Part shown: positions 9,304 through 17,999 of the stretch, piece by piece
How the letters are laid out: every line of letters starts with the position of its first letter
Numbering within the stretch: position 1 is the first letter of the stretch
Notes under the pieces: generated by a model
Databases searched by the model: none
What the model was told of the DNA's origin: nothing
What the model saw: only the letters and a program-made list of their open reading frames with translations
Assembly (NCBI RefSeq): GCF_030269905.1
Contig: NZ_BSVC01000008.1
Coordinates: 223,857-287,856 of the forward strand
Direction: 5' to 3'
Origin: Pelosinus sp. IPA-1
Lineage (GTDB): Bacteria; Bacillota; Negativicutes; DSM-13327
Length of the DNA stretch: 64,000 nt
Position numbers and translations under genes: made by a program

Positions 9304-9359
9304 CATAACTAACTGTAAAAGTGTGAAGAAATTTTACATTATAGTGCGCTGAAAAATCA

Positions 9360-9400
9360 AAAGGACTCAGCCAGCAGATATTGCTGGCTGAGTCCTTTAA
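9360..9400 (+). terminator. Rho-independent terminator
   Basis: AAAGGACTCAGCCAGCA pairs with TGCTGGCTGAGTCCTTT around a small loop after the chemoreceptor gene. Confidence 0.85.
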
Positions 9401-9464
9401 TTGGCGATTAGGTCTGATTAATCATTGGATATAGTACAAAGATGATATTTGTGTATACTGAGTG

Positions 9465-9493
9465 TTGACAATGGTGGAATGGTGTGGTAATTT
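9465..9493 (+). promoter_or_regulatory. Sigma-A-type promoter for the T-box operon
   Basis: TTGACA at 9465-9470 is separated by 17 bases from TAATTT at 9488-9493. Transcription would start around 9500, about 50 bases before the T-box stem I. Confidence 0.6.
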
Positions 9494-9547
9494 ATGTATA
9501 TATTATAGTTGATAAGTGTAAACCGTTGATAGGGAGATAAAATCATT

Positions 9548-9781
9548 TACGCGCTTACAGAGAGTCGAGAGAGGCTGGAATCTTGGCAGAAATGCGGATT
9601 GATAAATGGACCCTTGAGGGTGAGGTGAAAAGTCTCAGACTTAGTAGCTTGCAACGTGTGCTCACGTTATAGGGCGAAGAATGTGATGGCATTCGGATTA
9701 AAGTGGCCAAATGTTATGTTTGGCAAACAAGGTGGTACCGCAGGTTAAACACCTGTCCTTATATAAGGACAGGTGTTTTTT
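9548..9781 (+). promoter_or_regulatory. T-box riboswitch leader of ior-paaK
   Basis: Signature elements are in order. Stem I begins at AGAGAGTCGAGAG and contains GGCTGGAA. An AACGTG/CACGTT hairpin lies near 9655, and a GAATG/CATTC hairpin at 9680-9700. The T-box sequence AAGGTGGTACCGCAGG is at 9729-9744. The competing terminator, ACACCTGTCCTTA pairing with TAAGGACAGGTGT then TTTT, is at 9748-9781. Uncharged cognate tRNA would favour read-through. The specifier codon cannot be fixed by eye. My best placement in the stem I internal loop (near 9637) is CUC (Leu), but this is weak, and an aromatic specifier would suit the genes better. Confidence 0.88.
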
Positions 9782-9810
9782 GTGTATTCAAGTAGATAGG
9801 AGGGAAATAA

Positions 9811-11604
9811 ATGAAGATTAAACTTCTTATGGGAAATGAGGCAATTGCACAAGGAGCCATACGAGCAGGGGTAAAAGTAGTATCTGGATATCCAGGAACA
9901 CCTTCAACTGAAGTATTGGAGGCGATTGCAAGGGATAATAAAAAAGACATATATGTAGAATGGTCTGTAAATGAAAAGGTAGCATTAGAGGTAGCTGCAG
10001 GAGCTGCGTATACGGGAGCAAGATCCTTGGTAACGATGAAACAAGTGGGGTTGAATGTAGCAAGTGATCCGTTGATGAGTTTAGCCTACATCGGAGTAAA
10101 AGGTGGAATGGTGATTCTAGTTGCAGATGACCCTGGCCCTATATCATCCCAAACTGAACAAGATACAAGACATTTCGCACGCTTTGCCCACCTGCCAATA
10201 TTTGATCCTTCAACACCTGAGGAAGCGTATGACATGATAGGAGAGGCTTTTGCGCTTTCTGAAAAGTTTAGTACACCAGTACTCTTTCGACCAACGACTC
10301 AGGTCTGCCATGCTTGCGCTAGTGTTGAAATCAAAGAAGCGATAGAAATAAAGGAGATTGAAGGATTTATAAAAGATCCTAAATGGGTGATATTTCCTAA
10401 ATTATCTTATCAAAATCATATAAAAATTATTGAGAATGAAACCAAAATTAGCGAAGATTTTTCTAAATCAATATATAACCAAATCATAGGAGCCGGAACG
10501 AAAGGAATCGTGGCGTGTGGTGCTTCATTTCTCCCTGCAGCAGAAATTTTAGAATACTTACCTAACGATGTAAGGTTAATGAAGATTTCAACACCTCACC
10601 CTTTTCCAGAAAAGCTTGCCTTTGAATTTTTAAAGAACCTAGATGAAGTACTAGTAATAGAAGAGTTAGATCCTGTAGTGGAAGAAAATTTACTTCGCAT
10701 GTGTGGCAAGATGGGGCTCAAGATCCATATAAAAGGTAAATTAACAGGCGACTTACCCATAGCAGGAAAGTATAGCTATGAAATAGTGAGGACTGCAATT
10801 TACCGGTTCTTAGGAGAAAAATTGCCTTTAGATAACCAAGCAGAACTTTTACAAATTCCCATCAGGCCTCCTGTACTTTGTGCGGGTTGCCCTCATAGAG
10901 CTTCCTTCTATAGTGTAAAGATGGCGATGAAAAAAGCGAAACAAAGGGCTGTTTTTACAGGAGATATTGGTTGCTATACATTAGGGAATGCCAAACCCCT
11001 CGATATGGTAGATACCTGTCTTTGTATGGGAGCTGGCATTACCATAGCTCAAGGCTTACAAAGAGTAGAAGATGATTCGAAAAAGATTGCTTTTATTGGA
11101 GATTCTACTTTCTTTCATACTGGAATTTCTGGAATTCTTAATGCAGTATACAATGAAACCGATATTACCGTGATTATTTTGGATAATAGTACAACGGCAA
11201 TGACAGGTCACCAGCCACATCCTGGCACTGGGAAGACAATGATGGGGAATCTAGCGGAAAAGATCAGTATTGAAAACGTGCTTAGAGGATGTGGCGTTGG
11301 TTTTATCAAAAAATCCAATCCATTAAACTATGAGGATGCGATGGACGCAGTCACACAGGCAGTTAATTATAAAGGTGTTTCTGCTGTAATTTTTGAGTCA
11401 CCTTGTATAGCTGTGATTAAACCAAAAACGATCAGCCATATCAAAGAAAACTGTATTGGGTGTAAAAAGTGTTTGAAGGAAATTGGATGCCCTGCAATGA
11501 GTATTAAAGAAAGGAAAGTTAGCATTCAGCCACACTTATGCTATGGATGTGGGCTATGCAGAAACATCTGTCCTGTAAATGCAATTGGAGGTGAAAAGGA
11601 ATGA
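9811..11604 (+). CDS. iorA: Indolepyruvate:ferredoxin oxidoreductase alpha subunit
   Basis: The product is 597 residues. The N-terminal pyrimidine-binding domain has MGNEAIAQGAIRAGVKVVSGYPGTPSTE and the EWSVNEKVALE segment. The TPP/Mg domain, about 355-500, has CAGCPHRASFY, GDIGCYTLG, GAGITIAQG and DNSTTAMTGHQPHPGTG. The C-terminus carries two 4Fe-4S motifs (CIGCKKCLKEIGCP and CYGCGLCRNICP). It interconverts aryl (or other) 2-oxoacids and acyl-CoA with ferredoxin in the cytosol. It is first in an operon directly under the T-box and overlaps iorB by 4 bases. T-box control suggests the anabolic, reductive direction. Confidence 0.92.
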   Translation: MKIKLLMGNEAIAQGAIRAGVKVVSGYPGTPSTEVLEAIARDNKKDIYVEWSVNEKVALEVAAGAAYTGARSLVTMKQVGLNVASDPLMSLAYIGVKGGMVILVADDPGPISSQTEQDTRHFARFAHLPIFDPSTPEEAYDMIGEAFALSEKFSTPVLFRPTTQVCHACASVEIKEAIEIKEIEGFIKDPKWVIFPKLSYQNHIKIIENETKISEDFSKSIYNQIIGAGTKGIVACGASFLPAAEILEYLPNDVRLMKISTPHPFPEKLAFEFLKNLDEVLVIEELDPVVEENLLRMCGKMGLKIHIKGKLTGDLPIAGKYSYEIVRTAIYRFLGEKLPLDNQAELLQIPIRPPVLCAGCPHRASFYSVKMAMKKAKQRAVFTGDIGCYTLGNAKPLDMVDTCLCMGAGITIAQGLQRVEDDSKKIAFIGDSTFFHTGISGILNAVYNETDITVIILDNSTTAMTGHQPHPGTGKTMMGNLAEKISIENVLRGCGVGFIKKSNPLNYEDAMDAVTQAVNYKGVSAVIFESPCIAVIKPKTISHIKENCIGCKKCLKEIGCPAMSIKERKVSIQPHLCYGCGLCRNICPVNAIGGEKE

Positions 11605-12209
11605 AAGTAGATTGTTTATTAGCAGGTGTTGGTGGTCAAGGAACTGTTTTGGCATCGAAAATAATCGCACAAACGGCGATGAATAGTCAAAGCTTTGTAA
11701 GAACTTCAGAGACCATTGGAATGGCGCAACGGGGCGGGTGTGTTGTAAGTCATGTTCGCACGGATGCTAAGCATTGTTCTTCAGCCATTCCAAAAGGTAT
11801 GGCTGATTTAATCATAGGTTTCGAACCAGCCGAAGTGGTCAGGAATATGGAATTTTTAAAACCAAAGGGACGGATTCTAGTCAATATTAATCCAATTATA
11901 CCTGTCACAGCATCCCTAGAAGAGGTAAGTTATAAAGTGGAAGATATCGTAAAATTTTTAAGAGATATAAGAAACCAAGTGGTATTTGTTGACGGACGAA
12001 AGCTTTGTCAGATAGCAGGATCACCAAAGGTATTAAATGTGATAATGCTTGGAGTTGCAATAAAAGAACAATTGCTTCCTTTCTCAAAAGAGGAGATGTT
12101 ACATACCATACAAGAAATCTTGCCACAAAAACTTATAGAACAAAATAAAACAGCACTTGAAGTGGGATATTGTTTTGAAAAATATCATCATGATAAGGAG
12201 GCTTTGTAA
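11601..12209 (+). CDS. iorB: Indolepyruvate oxidoreductase beta subunit
   Basis: The product is 202 residues and belongs to the gamma-type 2-oxoacid:ferredoxin oxidoreductase subunits. It opens with LLAGVGGQGTVLASKIIAQ, the glycine-rich motif of the family, followed by SETIGMAQRGGCVVSHVR. It pairs with IorA to form the CoA- and ferredoxin-dependent complex. The ATG overlaps the iorA stop (ATGA), and its own TAA overlaps the next start by one base, so translation is coupled across the operon. Confidence 0.92.
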   Translation: MKVDCLLAGVGGQGTVLASKIIAQTAMNSQSFVRTSETIGMAQRGGCVVSHVRTDAKHCSSAIPKGMADLIIGFEPAEVVRNMEFLKPKGRILVNINPIIPVTASLEEVSYKVEDIVKFLRDIRNQVVFVDGRKLCQIAGSPKVLNVIMLGVAIKEQLLPFSKEEMLHTIQEILPQKLIEQNKTALEVGYCFEKYHHDKEAL

Positions 12210-13441
12210 TGAACAAAGTACAGTTTTTAGAATTTAAGAAATTACTGAGAAAAGCAGAGCAAGAAAGTTCTTTATATAAAAATAAGTTTAAAGAAGCAAG
12301 TTTTGTGATAGAGGATGTTCAATCATCGGAGGATATTTCGAAAATACCATTTACAACAAAAGCAGACTTAAGAGGTGCTTATCCACTCAATTTGCAAGCT
12401 GTTTCTGATGAACAAATAGTTAGAATTCATTCCTCTTCAGGGACAACAGGAACACCTGTAATCATTCCATATACAGCGCAGGATCTAGAAGACTGGGCAA
12501 ATATGATGAAAAGATGTATGGAAGTAGCAGGCGTGATTAAAACAGATCGAGTCCAAATTACACCTGGCTATGGATTGTGGACCGCTGGTATTGGATTTCA
12601 AGCAGGCGTAGAAAAGCTAGGGGCTATGGCTGTTCCTATGGGCCCGGGCAATACAGAGAAACAATTGCAAATGATGATGGATTTAAAATCTACTACAATT
12701 ATAGCTACTTCGTCTTATGCACTTTTACTAGCCGAAGAAATTCGTAAAAGGGGGCTAAAGGAAAATATTCATTTGACAAAAGCCATTCTCGGTTCCGAAC
12801 GCTGGGGAGATAAAATGAGAGAGCGAATTAAAGAAGAATTGGGTGTAGAGTTATATGATATTTATGGGCTTACCGAGATTTACGGCCCCGGGATATCAAT
12901 AAGTTGTGGATGTAACAGTGGACTTCATTATTGGGATGATTACTTTTATTTTGAGATTATTGACTCCCATACGGGGGAAAATGTTAAGGATGGAGAATTC
13001 GGGGAACTTGTCATTACAACATTGAAAAAGGAAGGTGCTCCTTTAATCAGATACAGGACTCGAGATATTACGCGATTAATAACAGGGGAATGTAACTGTG
13101 GTTTAAGATATCCTAGACATGCTCCCATTGTGGGAAGAACAGATGATATGATTAAGATTAAAGGGGTCAATATATACCCGGGGCAAATTGAAGATGTTCT
13201 AAAAACAATCGATGGAACAAGCAGTGAATATCAAATTGTACTTGATCGAAATGACGCAAAAGATAGTATGCTGCTCCGATTTGAAAAGCAAAAAGGTCAT
13301 GACAAAGCAAGTTTGGAGTTAGCGGTCAAAAAGCATTTTAAAACTAAGATTGGTATCATTATAAATACACAAGCTCTTGGAATTGGGGAACTGCCAAGAA
13401 GCGAAAAGAAAACAGTGAGGGTTGTCGACAATCGATATTAA
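12209..13441 (+). CDS. paaK: Phenylacetate-CoA ligase-like enzyme
   Basis: The product is 410 residues, an AMP-forming ligase of the PaaK group. The P-loop SSSGTTGTP is at residues 75-83. YDIYGLTEIYGPG is the adenylate-binding motif, and RYRTRDITRL, then VGRTDDMIKIKGVNIYP, form the hinge and C-terminal domain. It activates an aryl- or short branched acid to its CoA ester with ATP. It overlaps iorB by one base. With IorAB it would take an acid to acyl-CoA to 2-oxoacid, one transamination short of an amino acid. It is slightly short for PaaK (about 430), with no missing motif seen. Confidence 0.88.
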   Translation: MNKVQFLEFKKLLRKAEQESSLYKNKFKEASFVIEDVQSSEDISKIPFTTKADLRGAYPLNLQAVSDEQIVRIHSSSGTTGTPVIIPYTAQDLEDWANMMKRCMEVAGVIKTDRVQITPGYGLWTAGIGFQAGVEKLGAMAVPMGPGNTEKQLQMMMDLKSTTIIATSSYALLLAEEIRKRGLKENIHLTKAILGSERWGDKMRERIKEELGVELYDIYGLTEIYGPGISISCGCNSGLHYWDDYFYFEIIDSHTGENVKDGEFGELVITTLKKEGAPLIRYRTRDITRLITGECNCGLRYPRHAPIVGRTDDMIKIKGVNIYPGQIEDVLKTIDGTSSEYQIVLDRNDAKDSMLLRFEKQKGHDKASLELAVKKHFKTKIGIIINTQALGIGELPRSEKKTVRVVDNRY

Positions 13442-13690
13442 ATAAGGCACAAGTATTAAATTCAAAACTAATTAGTGAGAAAAAATATGGGTCATAGTGG
13501 TTTCTTTTTCGTTTAATCCAGATATATAGTTGTAGTTTACCCATAAAGTGGTACAATTATGATAGATAAAAATGTTTCCTCTTACATGAATGATTACTAC
13601 AAAAAATAATATAGATTAAGCAGTAGATAAATTAATGATGTCTATTAATAAACTTAATTAATAGAAGAAATTAAAAGAGGAGAGATAAGA

Positions 13691-13930
13691 ATGGAAAAAC
13701 CAGTAATTTCTCAGAAATCACCTATTGCTGTTGATGTTAAGAAGGGTGAAACCTACTATTGGTGTAAATGTGGCAAAAGCTCTAATCAACCATTTTGTGA
13801 TGGGGCACATAAAGGCACTTCATTTGAGCCATTAGCATTTACTGCTGAAAAAAATGAAACCGTTTATCTCTGTGCCTGTAAGCATACTAAAACACCTCCA
13901 TTTTGTGATGGAACACATGATAGTCTTTAA
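13691..13930 (+). CDS. Double CDGSH iron-sulfur protein
   Basis: The product is 79 residues containing two CDGSH-type zinc-finger-like motifs. The first is CKCGKSSNQPFCDGAH and the second CACKHTKTPPFCDGTH, each with the 3Cys-1His ligand set of a 2Fe-2S cluster. Such small tandem proteins act in redox or Fe-S handling in the cytosol. The start follows AGAGGAGAGATAAG. It is a single-gene unit with its own terminator, next to the pirin gene, consistent with a redox-stress neighbourhood. Confidence 0.9.
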   Translation: MEKPVISQKSPIAVDVKKGETYYWCKCGKSSNQPFCDGAHKGTSFEPLAFTAEKNETVYLCACKHTKTPPFCDGTHDSL

Positions 13931-13946
13931 TAGAGTATAGATAAAG

Positions 13947-13990
13947 TGTCAGCCAACAGCTATTAAGAAAATGTTGGTTGGCATTTTTTT
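13947..13990 (+). terminator. Rho-independent terminator
   Basis: TGTCAGCCAACA pairs imperfectly (GU pairs) with TGTTGGTTGGCA and is followed by seven T. Confidence 0.75.
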
Positions 13991-14090
13991 CACTGGAGTG
14001 TAATTAGAATAAGCTGAACTATAACATACTATTAATGGATGCGACATTGCTGTAGAAGCTGATAAATAGAGTTTGGGAGGTACATTAATT

Positions 14091-14933
14091 ATGAGTAATA
14101 TCCGGACAATTCGCAGAATTGTAACAGGAGAAAAAGCAATAGATGGTGCTGGTGTTAAGCTAGTAAGAGTTTTTGGTCATGATGATGTTAAAGAGTTTGA
14201 TCCATTTTTAATGTTAGATGCTTTTGATTCTGTCAATCCTGATGATTATATCAAAGGATTTCCTTGGCACCCTCACCGCGGAATAGAAACCATTACCTAT
14301 CTTATAAATGGAGATATAGAGCACGGAGATAGTCTAGGGAATAAAGGGAGTATTTTGGATGGAGACTGTCAGTGGATGACTGCAGGATCCGGGATTATTC
14401 ATCAAGAAATGCCAAAATCGAGTGAGCGGATGCTGGGAGCTCAGATATGGCTCAATCTTTCTTCTAAGGATAAAATGGTTGCACCTAAGTATAGAGATAT
14501 CCTAAAGAAGAACATCCCTATTATTGATGAGGATGATTATAAGATACGTATAATTTCTGGAAAGTATAAAGAAATATCGGGTGCTATCCAAGGTGATTAC
14601 GTCAAACCCTTATACTTTGATGTAGAAGTAAAGGCAAATTGTGAATGGTCTTTCCAGACGGAAGTAGATTCCACATTATTTGTATATATTCTCCAAGGAG
14701 GAGGCTGCTTTAGTCCAGATAATGAGGAGTTGATTTCGGAGAAACATGCGGTACTATTTAATGAAGGGGATACCTTTTGGGTAAAAGCTTCAAGTGCTGG
14801 TATAAGATTTTTATTCTTAGCAGGGAAACCCCTTAAGGAGCCGATTGCATGGGGCGGGCCCATCGTTATGAATACAAAAGAAGAATTGAATCAAGCTTTT
14901 AAAGACTTAGAGGAAAATAAATTTATCCGTTAA
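14091..14933 (+). CDS. Pirin family protein
   Basis: The product is 280 residues with two cupin domains. The N-terminal pirin signature FPWHPHRGIETITYLINGDIEH supplies metal-binding His residues, followed by GDCQWMTAGSGIIHQEMP with the remaining His and Glu. The C-terminal cupin includes FVYILQGGG and AVLFNEGDTFWVKA. Bacterial pirins are cytosolic metal-binding proteins, some with quercetinase activity or roles in redox signalling. The start at 14091 follows GGGAGGT; the longer TTG frame at 14073 contains that site and is unlikely. Confidence 0.9.
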   Translation: MSNIRTIRRIVTGEKAIDGAGVKLVRVFGHDDVKEFDPFLMLDAFDSVNPDDYIKGFPWHPHRGIETITYLINGDIEHGDSLGNKGSILDGDCQWMTAGSGIIHQEMPKSSERMLGAQIWLNLSSKDKMVAPKYRDILKKNIPIIDEDDYKIRIISGKYKEISGAIQGDYVKPLYFDVEVKANCEWSFQTEVDSTLFVYILQGGGCFSPDNEELISEKHAVLFNEGDTFWVKASSAGIRFLFLAGKPLKEPIAWGGPIVMNTKEELNQAFKDLEENKFIR

Positions 14934-14974
14934 TCATATCTCTCTTAATTAGTATAAGAGGCTTGTTAGATGGA

Positions 14975-15010
14975 GAAGGGCAGTTAGGTGTAGTCTAACT
15001 GTCCTTTTTT
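14975..15010 (+). terminator. Rho-independent terminator
   Basis: GGGCAGTTAG pairs with CTAACTGTCC around a 7-base loop and is followed by TTTTTT after the pirin gene. Confidence 0.85.
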
Positions 15011-15036
15011 ATACATATAGTTTCTCGAAGAAACAG

Positions 15037-15049
15037 TTGCATAATGCAA
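15037..15049. promoter_or_regulatory. Candidate MarR operator
   Basis: The perfect palindrome TTGCATAATGCAA lies 36 bases before the MarR start. Its size and position fit an autoregulatory MarR site. Confidence 0.4.
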
Positions 15050-15084
15050 TTAATAATAGTAAAATAATACTAGGAGGTGGTTGT

Positions 15085-15528
15085 ATGAATTTTGTTGATT
15101 CAAGTCAACGTCTTAGAGAAATGACCCGATTATTAATCCGCAAACTTGGATTTTTAGAGCGTGATGGGGCAATATGTTGTGGAATTACATTAACCCAATG
15201 TCATGCAATGATTGAAACCGGTAGAAAAGAGCAAATATCTGTCAACGAATTGGCTGAATTACTTAATCTAGATAAAAGTACAGTAAGTAGAACCGTAGAT
15301 CAGCTTGTGAATAATGGTATCATGCTGCGGGAAGCTGATCAAGAAGATCGGCGTTTCGTCAAGTTAAAGCTTACTGGCAAAGGGGAAGAATTGTTTAAAA
15401 ACATTGAGCAACGGATGGAAGTATATTTTTCCGAAATTTTAAATGCTGTCCCTGAAGGAAAGCGTGAGCAGGTAATCGAGAGTTTGCAAATTTTTGTAGA
15501 TGCTCTAAAAGATACGAAATGTTGTTAA
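15085..15528 (+). CDS. MarR-family regulator, cysteine-rich, next to arsM
   Basis: The product is 147 residues with a winged helix (VNELAELLNLDKSTVSRTVDQLVNNG, then the wing EADQEDRRFVKLKLTGKG). Unusually it carries Cys31, Cys32 and Cys39 near the first helix and a terminal Cys146-Cys147. These could form a thiol site for As(III) or another soft metal or oxidant; that is inference. The start at 15085 follows AGGAGGTGGTT; the longer frame from 15037 begins in the operator palindrome. It is followed 77 bases later by the arsenite methyltransferase fusion, its likely target. Confidence 0.87.
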   Translation: MNFVDSSQRLREMTRLLIRKLGFLERDGAICCGITLTQCHAMIETGRKEQISVNELAELLNLDKSTVSRTVDQLVNNGIMLREADQEDRRFVKLKLTGKGEELFKNIEQRMEVYFSEILNAVPEGKREQVIESLQIFVDALKDTKCC

Positions 15529-15605
15529 AAAACTGAAAGTATGATTAGAGTAAATAGTAAATTGATGACGCTTTTTTTATAAAGAAATAATTAGGAGGTT
15601 TATTT

Positions 15606-16841
15606 ATGACACAGGATATTAGGGAAAATGTAAGAAAAAAATATGCCCAGGCCATTACAAATAAGCTTAATTGCTGTGGAACTTCTACCTCTGAAAATCC
15701 GGTAACTGGAAAACTATATGAAAAAAATGACGTGGAAGGATTGTCAGAAGATATTGTAAAGGCATCCTTTGGCTGTGGCAATCCAACGGCTCTTGCCGAG
15801 CTGTATCCTGGAGAAGTTGTTCTTGATCTAGGCAGCGGGGCTGGCCTTGACGTACTCCTCTCAGCAAAGCGGGTTGGACCTTATGGAAAGGCATATGGCC
15901 TAGATATGACCGATGAAATGTTAGCTGTTGCGAAGAAAAATCAAGTTTCTTCTAATATTTTAAATGCCGAGTTCTTAAAAGGGCACATTGAAGCCATTCC
16001 ATTAGGGGATAATACGATAGATGTAATTATCTCCAATTGTGTGATTAACCTTTCTACTGATAAAGATCGGGTATTACAGGAAGGATATCGTGTGCTAAAA
16101 CCTGGCGGCAGATTTGCTATATCGGATATTGTAGTAACCCGCCAACTACCAGTAAGTGTGCAGAAAAGTATAACTGCTTGGGCCGGATGTATTGCTGGGG
16201 CATTACTTGAGGAAGAATACCAAGAGAAACTAACTGCAGCAGGCTTTTCAAATATAGAAATCGTAAGAACTCGAACTTATGATTTTAGTGATGAGCATGG
16301 AGCAGCTTTTTTACCTGAACTCTCCCAAGTAGAAAGAGAAGAGTTAAAGGGAGCTTTAGTCAGCGCCTTTATTCGCGCTAAAAAACCTGTAAAGATTTTT
16401 AATGAAGGCAGTGATTATTCAATCCGCATTGCTAAAGATACAGATTTGCCTGCCATCCATAAACTTCTACTTGAAAATGGGCTAACAAGCTCTGGGGTAG
16501 AAGAAAACCTAGCCAATTTTCTGGTAGCTGTTCAAAAAGAGGTGATAGGTGTAATCGGACTTGAATTTGCTGGAACTAACGTCATGTTACGATCCATGGC
16601 GATTCGTCAAGAATTTCGCAAACATAAAATTGCAACTGCTTTAGTTGAGCACTCATTATCCATAGCACGTCAAGCAGGGATTCAAGAAATATATCTTTTA
16701 ACGCAGACAGTAGAAAAGTTCGCGGCACGCTGGGGCTTTTCTAAGATAGAACGTTCAGAAATACCTGCTGATCTCATGCAAAGTTCGGCATTGGATGGTT
16801 GCTGCCCCGCTTCAAGTAGTTGTATGAAGTTAAAGTTATAA
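15606..16841 (+). CDS. arsM: ArsM arsenite methyltransferase fused to ArsN2-like acetyltransferase
   Basis: The product is 411 residues with two enzymes. Residues 1-260 are a SAM-dependent arsenite methyltransferase. The SAM loop [11 protein letters not shown] is at 73-82, and Cys57, Cys145 and Cys195 sit in [14 protein letters not shown] and AGCIAG, where ArsM proteins place their As(III)-binding thiols. Residues 271-411 form a GNAT domain ([23 protein letters not shown] as the acetyl-CoA loop). It ends [21 protein letters not shown], the characteristic tail of ArsN2-type proteins. The domains are normally separate genes. It methylates As(III); the acetyltransferase substrate is unknown. AGGAGG precedes the ATG. 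Confidence 0.92.
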   Translation: MTQDIRENVRKKYAQAITNKLNCCGTSTSENPVTGKLYEKNDVEGLSEDIVKASFGCGNPTALAELYPGEVVLDLGSGAGLDVLLSAKRVGPYGKAYGLDMTDEMLAVAKKNQVSSNILNAEFLKGHIEAIPLGDNTIDVIISNCVINLSTDKDRVLQEGYRVLKPGGRFAISDIVVTRQLPVSVQKSITAWAGCIAGALLEEEYQEKLTAAGFSNIEIVRTRTYDFSDEHGAAFLPELSQVEREELKGALVSAFIRAKKPVKIFNEGSDYSIRIAKDTDLPAIHKLLLENGLTSSGVEENLANFLVAVQKEVIGVIGLEFAGTNVMLRSMAIRQEFRKHKIATALVEHSLSIARQAGIQEIYLLTQTVEKFAARWGFSKIERSEIPADLMQSSALDGCCPASSSCMKLKL

Positions 16842-17028
16842 TAGGTTGGCGTCGTAGAAACCATTACCTTGAATGACTCAAGAAAAACGTTCAGATGAGT
16901 CTTGCTGAGTTCCAGAAATAAGAGTGAAGATGATTCTTTCTGGCAATTATACGCTGGAAGTGGTATGATTCGATGATGTGCATAGTTCCCTTACTTGGTA
17001 CTTCCTTTAAATTGAACGAAAGTAGGAT

Positions 17029-17352
17029 ATGACAAAGATGAAATTCGCTATAGCTGAGAAATCCCACGAAAAATACCTAAATGATGTTGTGAGAGAAATT
17101 AGTCAAGACTGTCTGTGGAGGAATAGGCTGCTCCAAGGGCAATATAATGAGCAATTCTTAATAACATACAAGGAACTAGACGAACTTCCTTGCTCTTTAT
17201 GGACTATCTTTTCCCAATATGGTTTAGAGTTTTTGGTTTCGAAAATTCAAGATTGTCCCGAAAAATTTGAAGAAGGATTCACTATTTTCAAATTTGAAGC
17301 GAAGGGATTCTCCCATTTAGTAAGCTATTCAGGTAACGATAGCACAGACTAA
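17029..17352 (+). CDS. Hypothetical protein
   Basis: This is a 107-residue frame with no recognised domain. It is mixed charged and hydrophobic, without signal peptide or membrane helix, and has two Cys residues. The upstream AGGAT is a weak ribosome site at 17023-17028. It stands alone between arsM and the MarR-ATPase unit. Codon use looks like the neighbours, so it may be real, but a chance frame is not excluded. Confidence 0.5.
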   Translation: MTKMKFAIAEKSHEKYLNDVVREISQDCLWRNRLLQGQYNEQFLITYKELDELPCSLWTIFSQYGLEFLVSKIQDCPEKFEEGFTIFKFEAKGFSHLVSYSGNDSTD

Positions 17353-17428
17353 ATAATACATATAAATTAAAGTCAAAGTGAGCTCCTCATAAAAGGAGCG
17401 TTCTTAGATCGCGGAAGCGCAAGTGTAG

Positions 17429-17462
17429 AAGAGATAGGCAAATTTGCCTGTCTCTTTTTATT
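17429..17462 (+). terminator. Rho-independent terminator
   Basis: AGAGA-AGGCAA pairs with TTGCCT-TCTCT and is followed by TTTTT. It ends transcription before the MarR-ATPase operon. Confidence 0.75.
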
Positions 17463-17487
17463 TTGAATAATAAAATGGAAATTTTAA

Positions 17488-17516
17488 TTGACAAAAGTCA
17501 CTGTATATTCTATTAT
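17488..17516 (+). promoter_or_regulatory. Sigma-A promoter of the marR-ATPase operon
   Basis: TTGACA (17488-17493) is followed after 17 bases by TATTAT (17511-17516), close to consensus. Predicted start is near 17523, inside the adjacent operator. Confidence 0.75.
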
Positions 17517-17521
17517 TAGTT

Positions 17522-17554
17522 TGAATATCAAACAATATTTATATCAAATATTCA
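17522..17554. promoter_or_regulatory. Candidate MarR operator over the start site
   Basis: An inverted repeat TGAATAT (17522-17528) and ATATTCA (17548-17554) lies immediately downstream of the -10 box and before the marR start, positioned to block initiation. Confidence 0.45.
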
Positions 17555-17577
17555 GAGAGTCGAAGGAGTTAGGAAAT

Positions 17578-17997
17578 ATGAATACATTAGACGAATTAAC
17601 ACATGAGTTGTTTACTTTTTATAATGGTTTTTCGTCATGGGAGAACTCGGTGATAAAAACTAGCGATTTGACCGTGTCCGAGGCCCACGCAATTGAAATA
17701 TTAGGTACATACGGTCAAATGAAGATGAAAACCCTTGCTCAGCACTTAGGTGTAACGACAGGGACGACAACCGTTACCGTTGATCGATTAGAAAAAAAAG
17801 AGTATGCCAAGCGGGAGTCTGTCAAGGAAGATCGGCGTGTCCACCTTATAACGTTAACAGAAAAAGGTTTGCATGCTTTTTCTGAACACCATCAATATCA
17901 TTTCAATTTAACAGAGCAAATACTCGCCGCTCTTTCCAGTGAAGAAAATGAGCAATTGATCAAAATCCTTAAGAAAATTAATGAGGAGGCGTTCTAG
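17578..17997 (+). CDS. MarR-family regulator of the metal ATPase operon
   Basis: The product is 139 residues. The winged helix is MKTLAQHLGVTTGTTTVTVDRLEKKEYAKRES, with a wing containing KEDRRVHLITLTEKG. The N-terminal helix is ELTHELFTFYNGFSSWE. The start at 17578 follows GAAGGAG; the upstream in-frame TTG at 17488 is the -35 box. It lies 2 bases before the P1B ATPase gene in the same operon. It is probably a repressor relieved by the exported metal or another signal, by analogy with other MarR-exporter pairs. Confidence 0.88.
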   Translation: MNTLDELTHELFTFYNGFSSWENSVIKTSDLTVSEAHAIEILGTYGQMKMKTLAQHLGVTTGTTTVTVDRLEKKEYAKRESVKEDRRVHLITLTEKGLHAFSEHHQYHFNLTEQILAALSSEENEQLIKILKKINEEAF

Positions 17998-17999
17998 AC

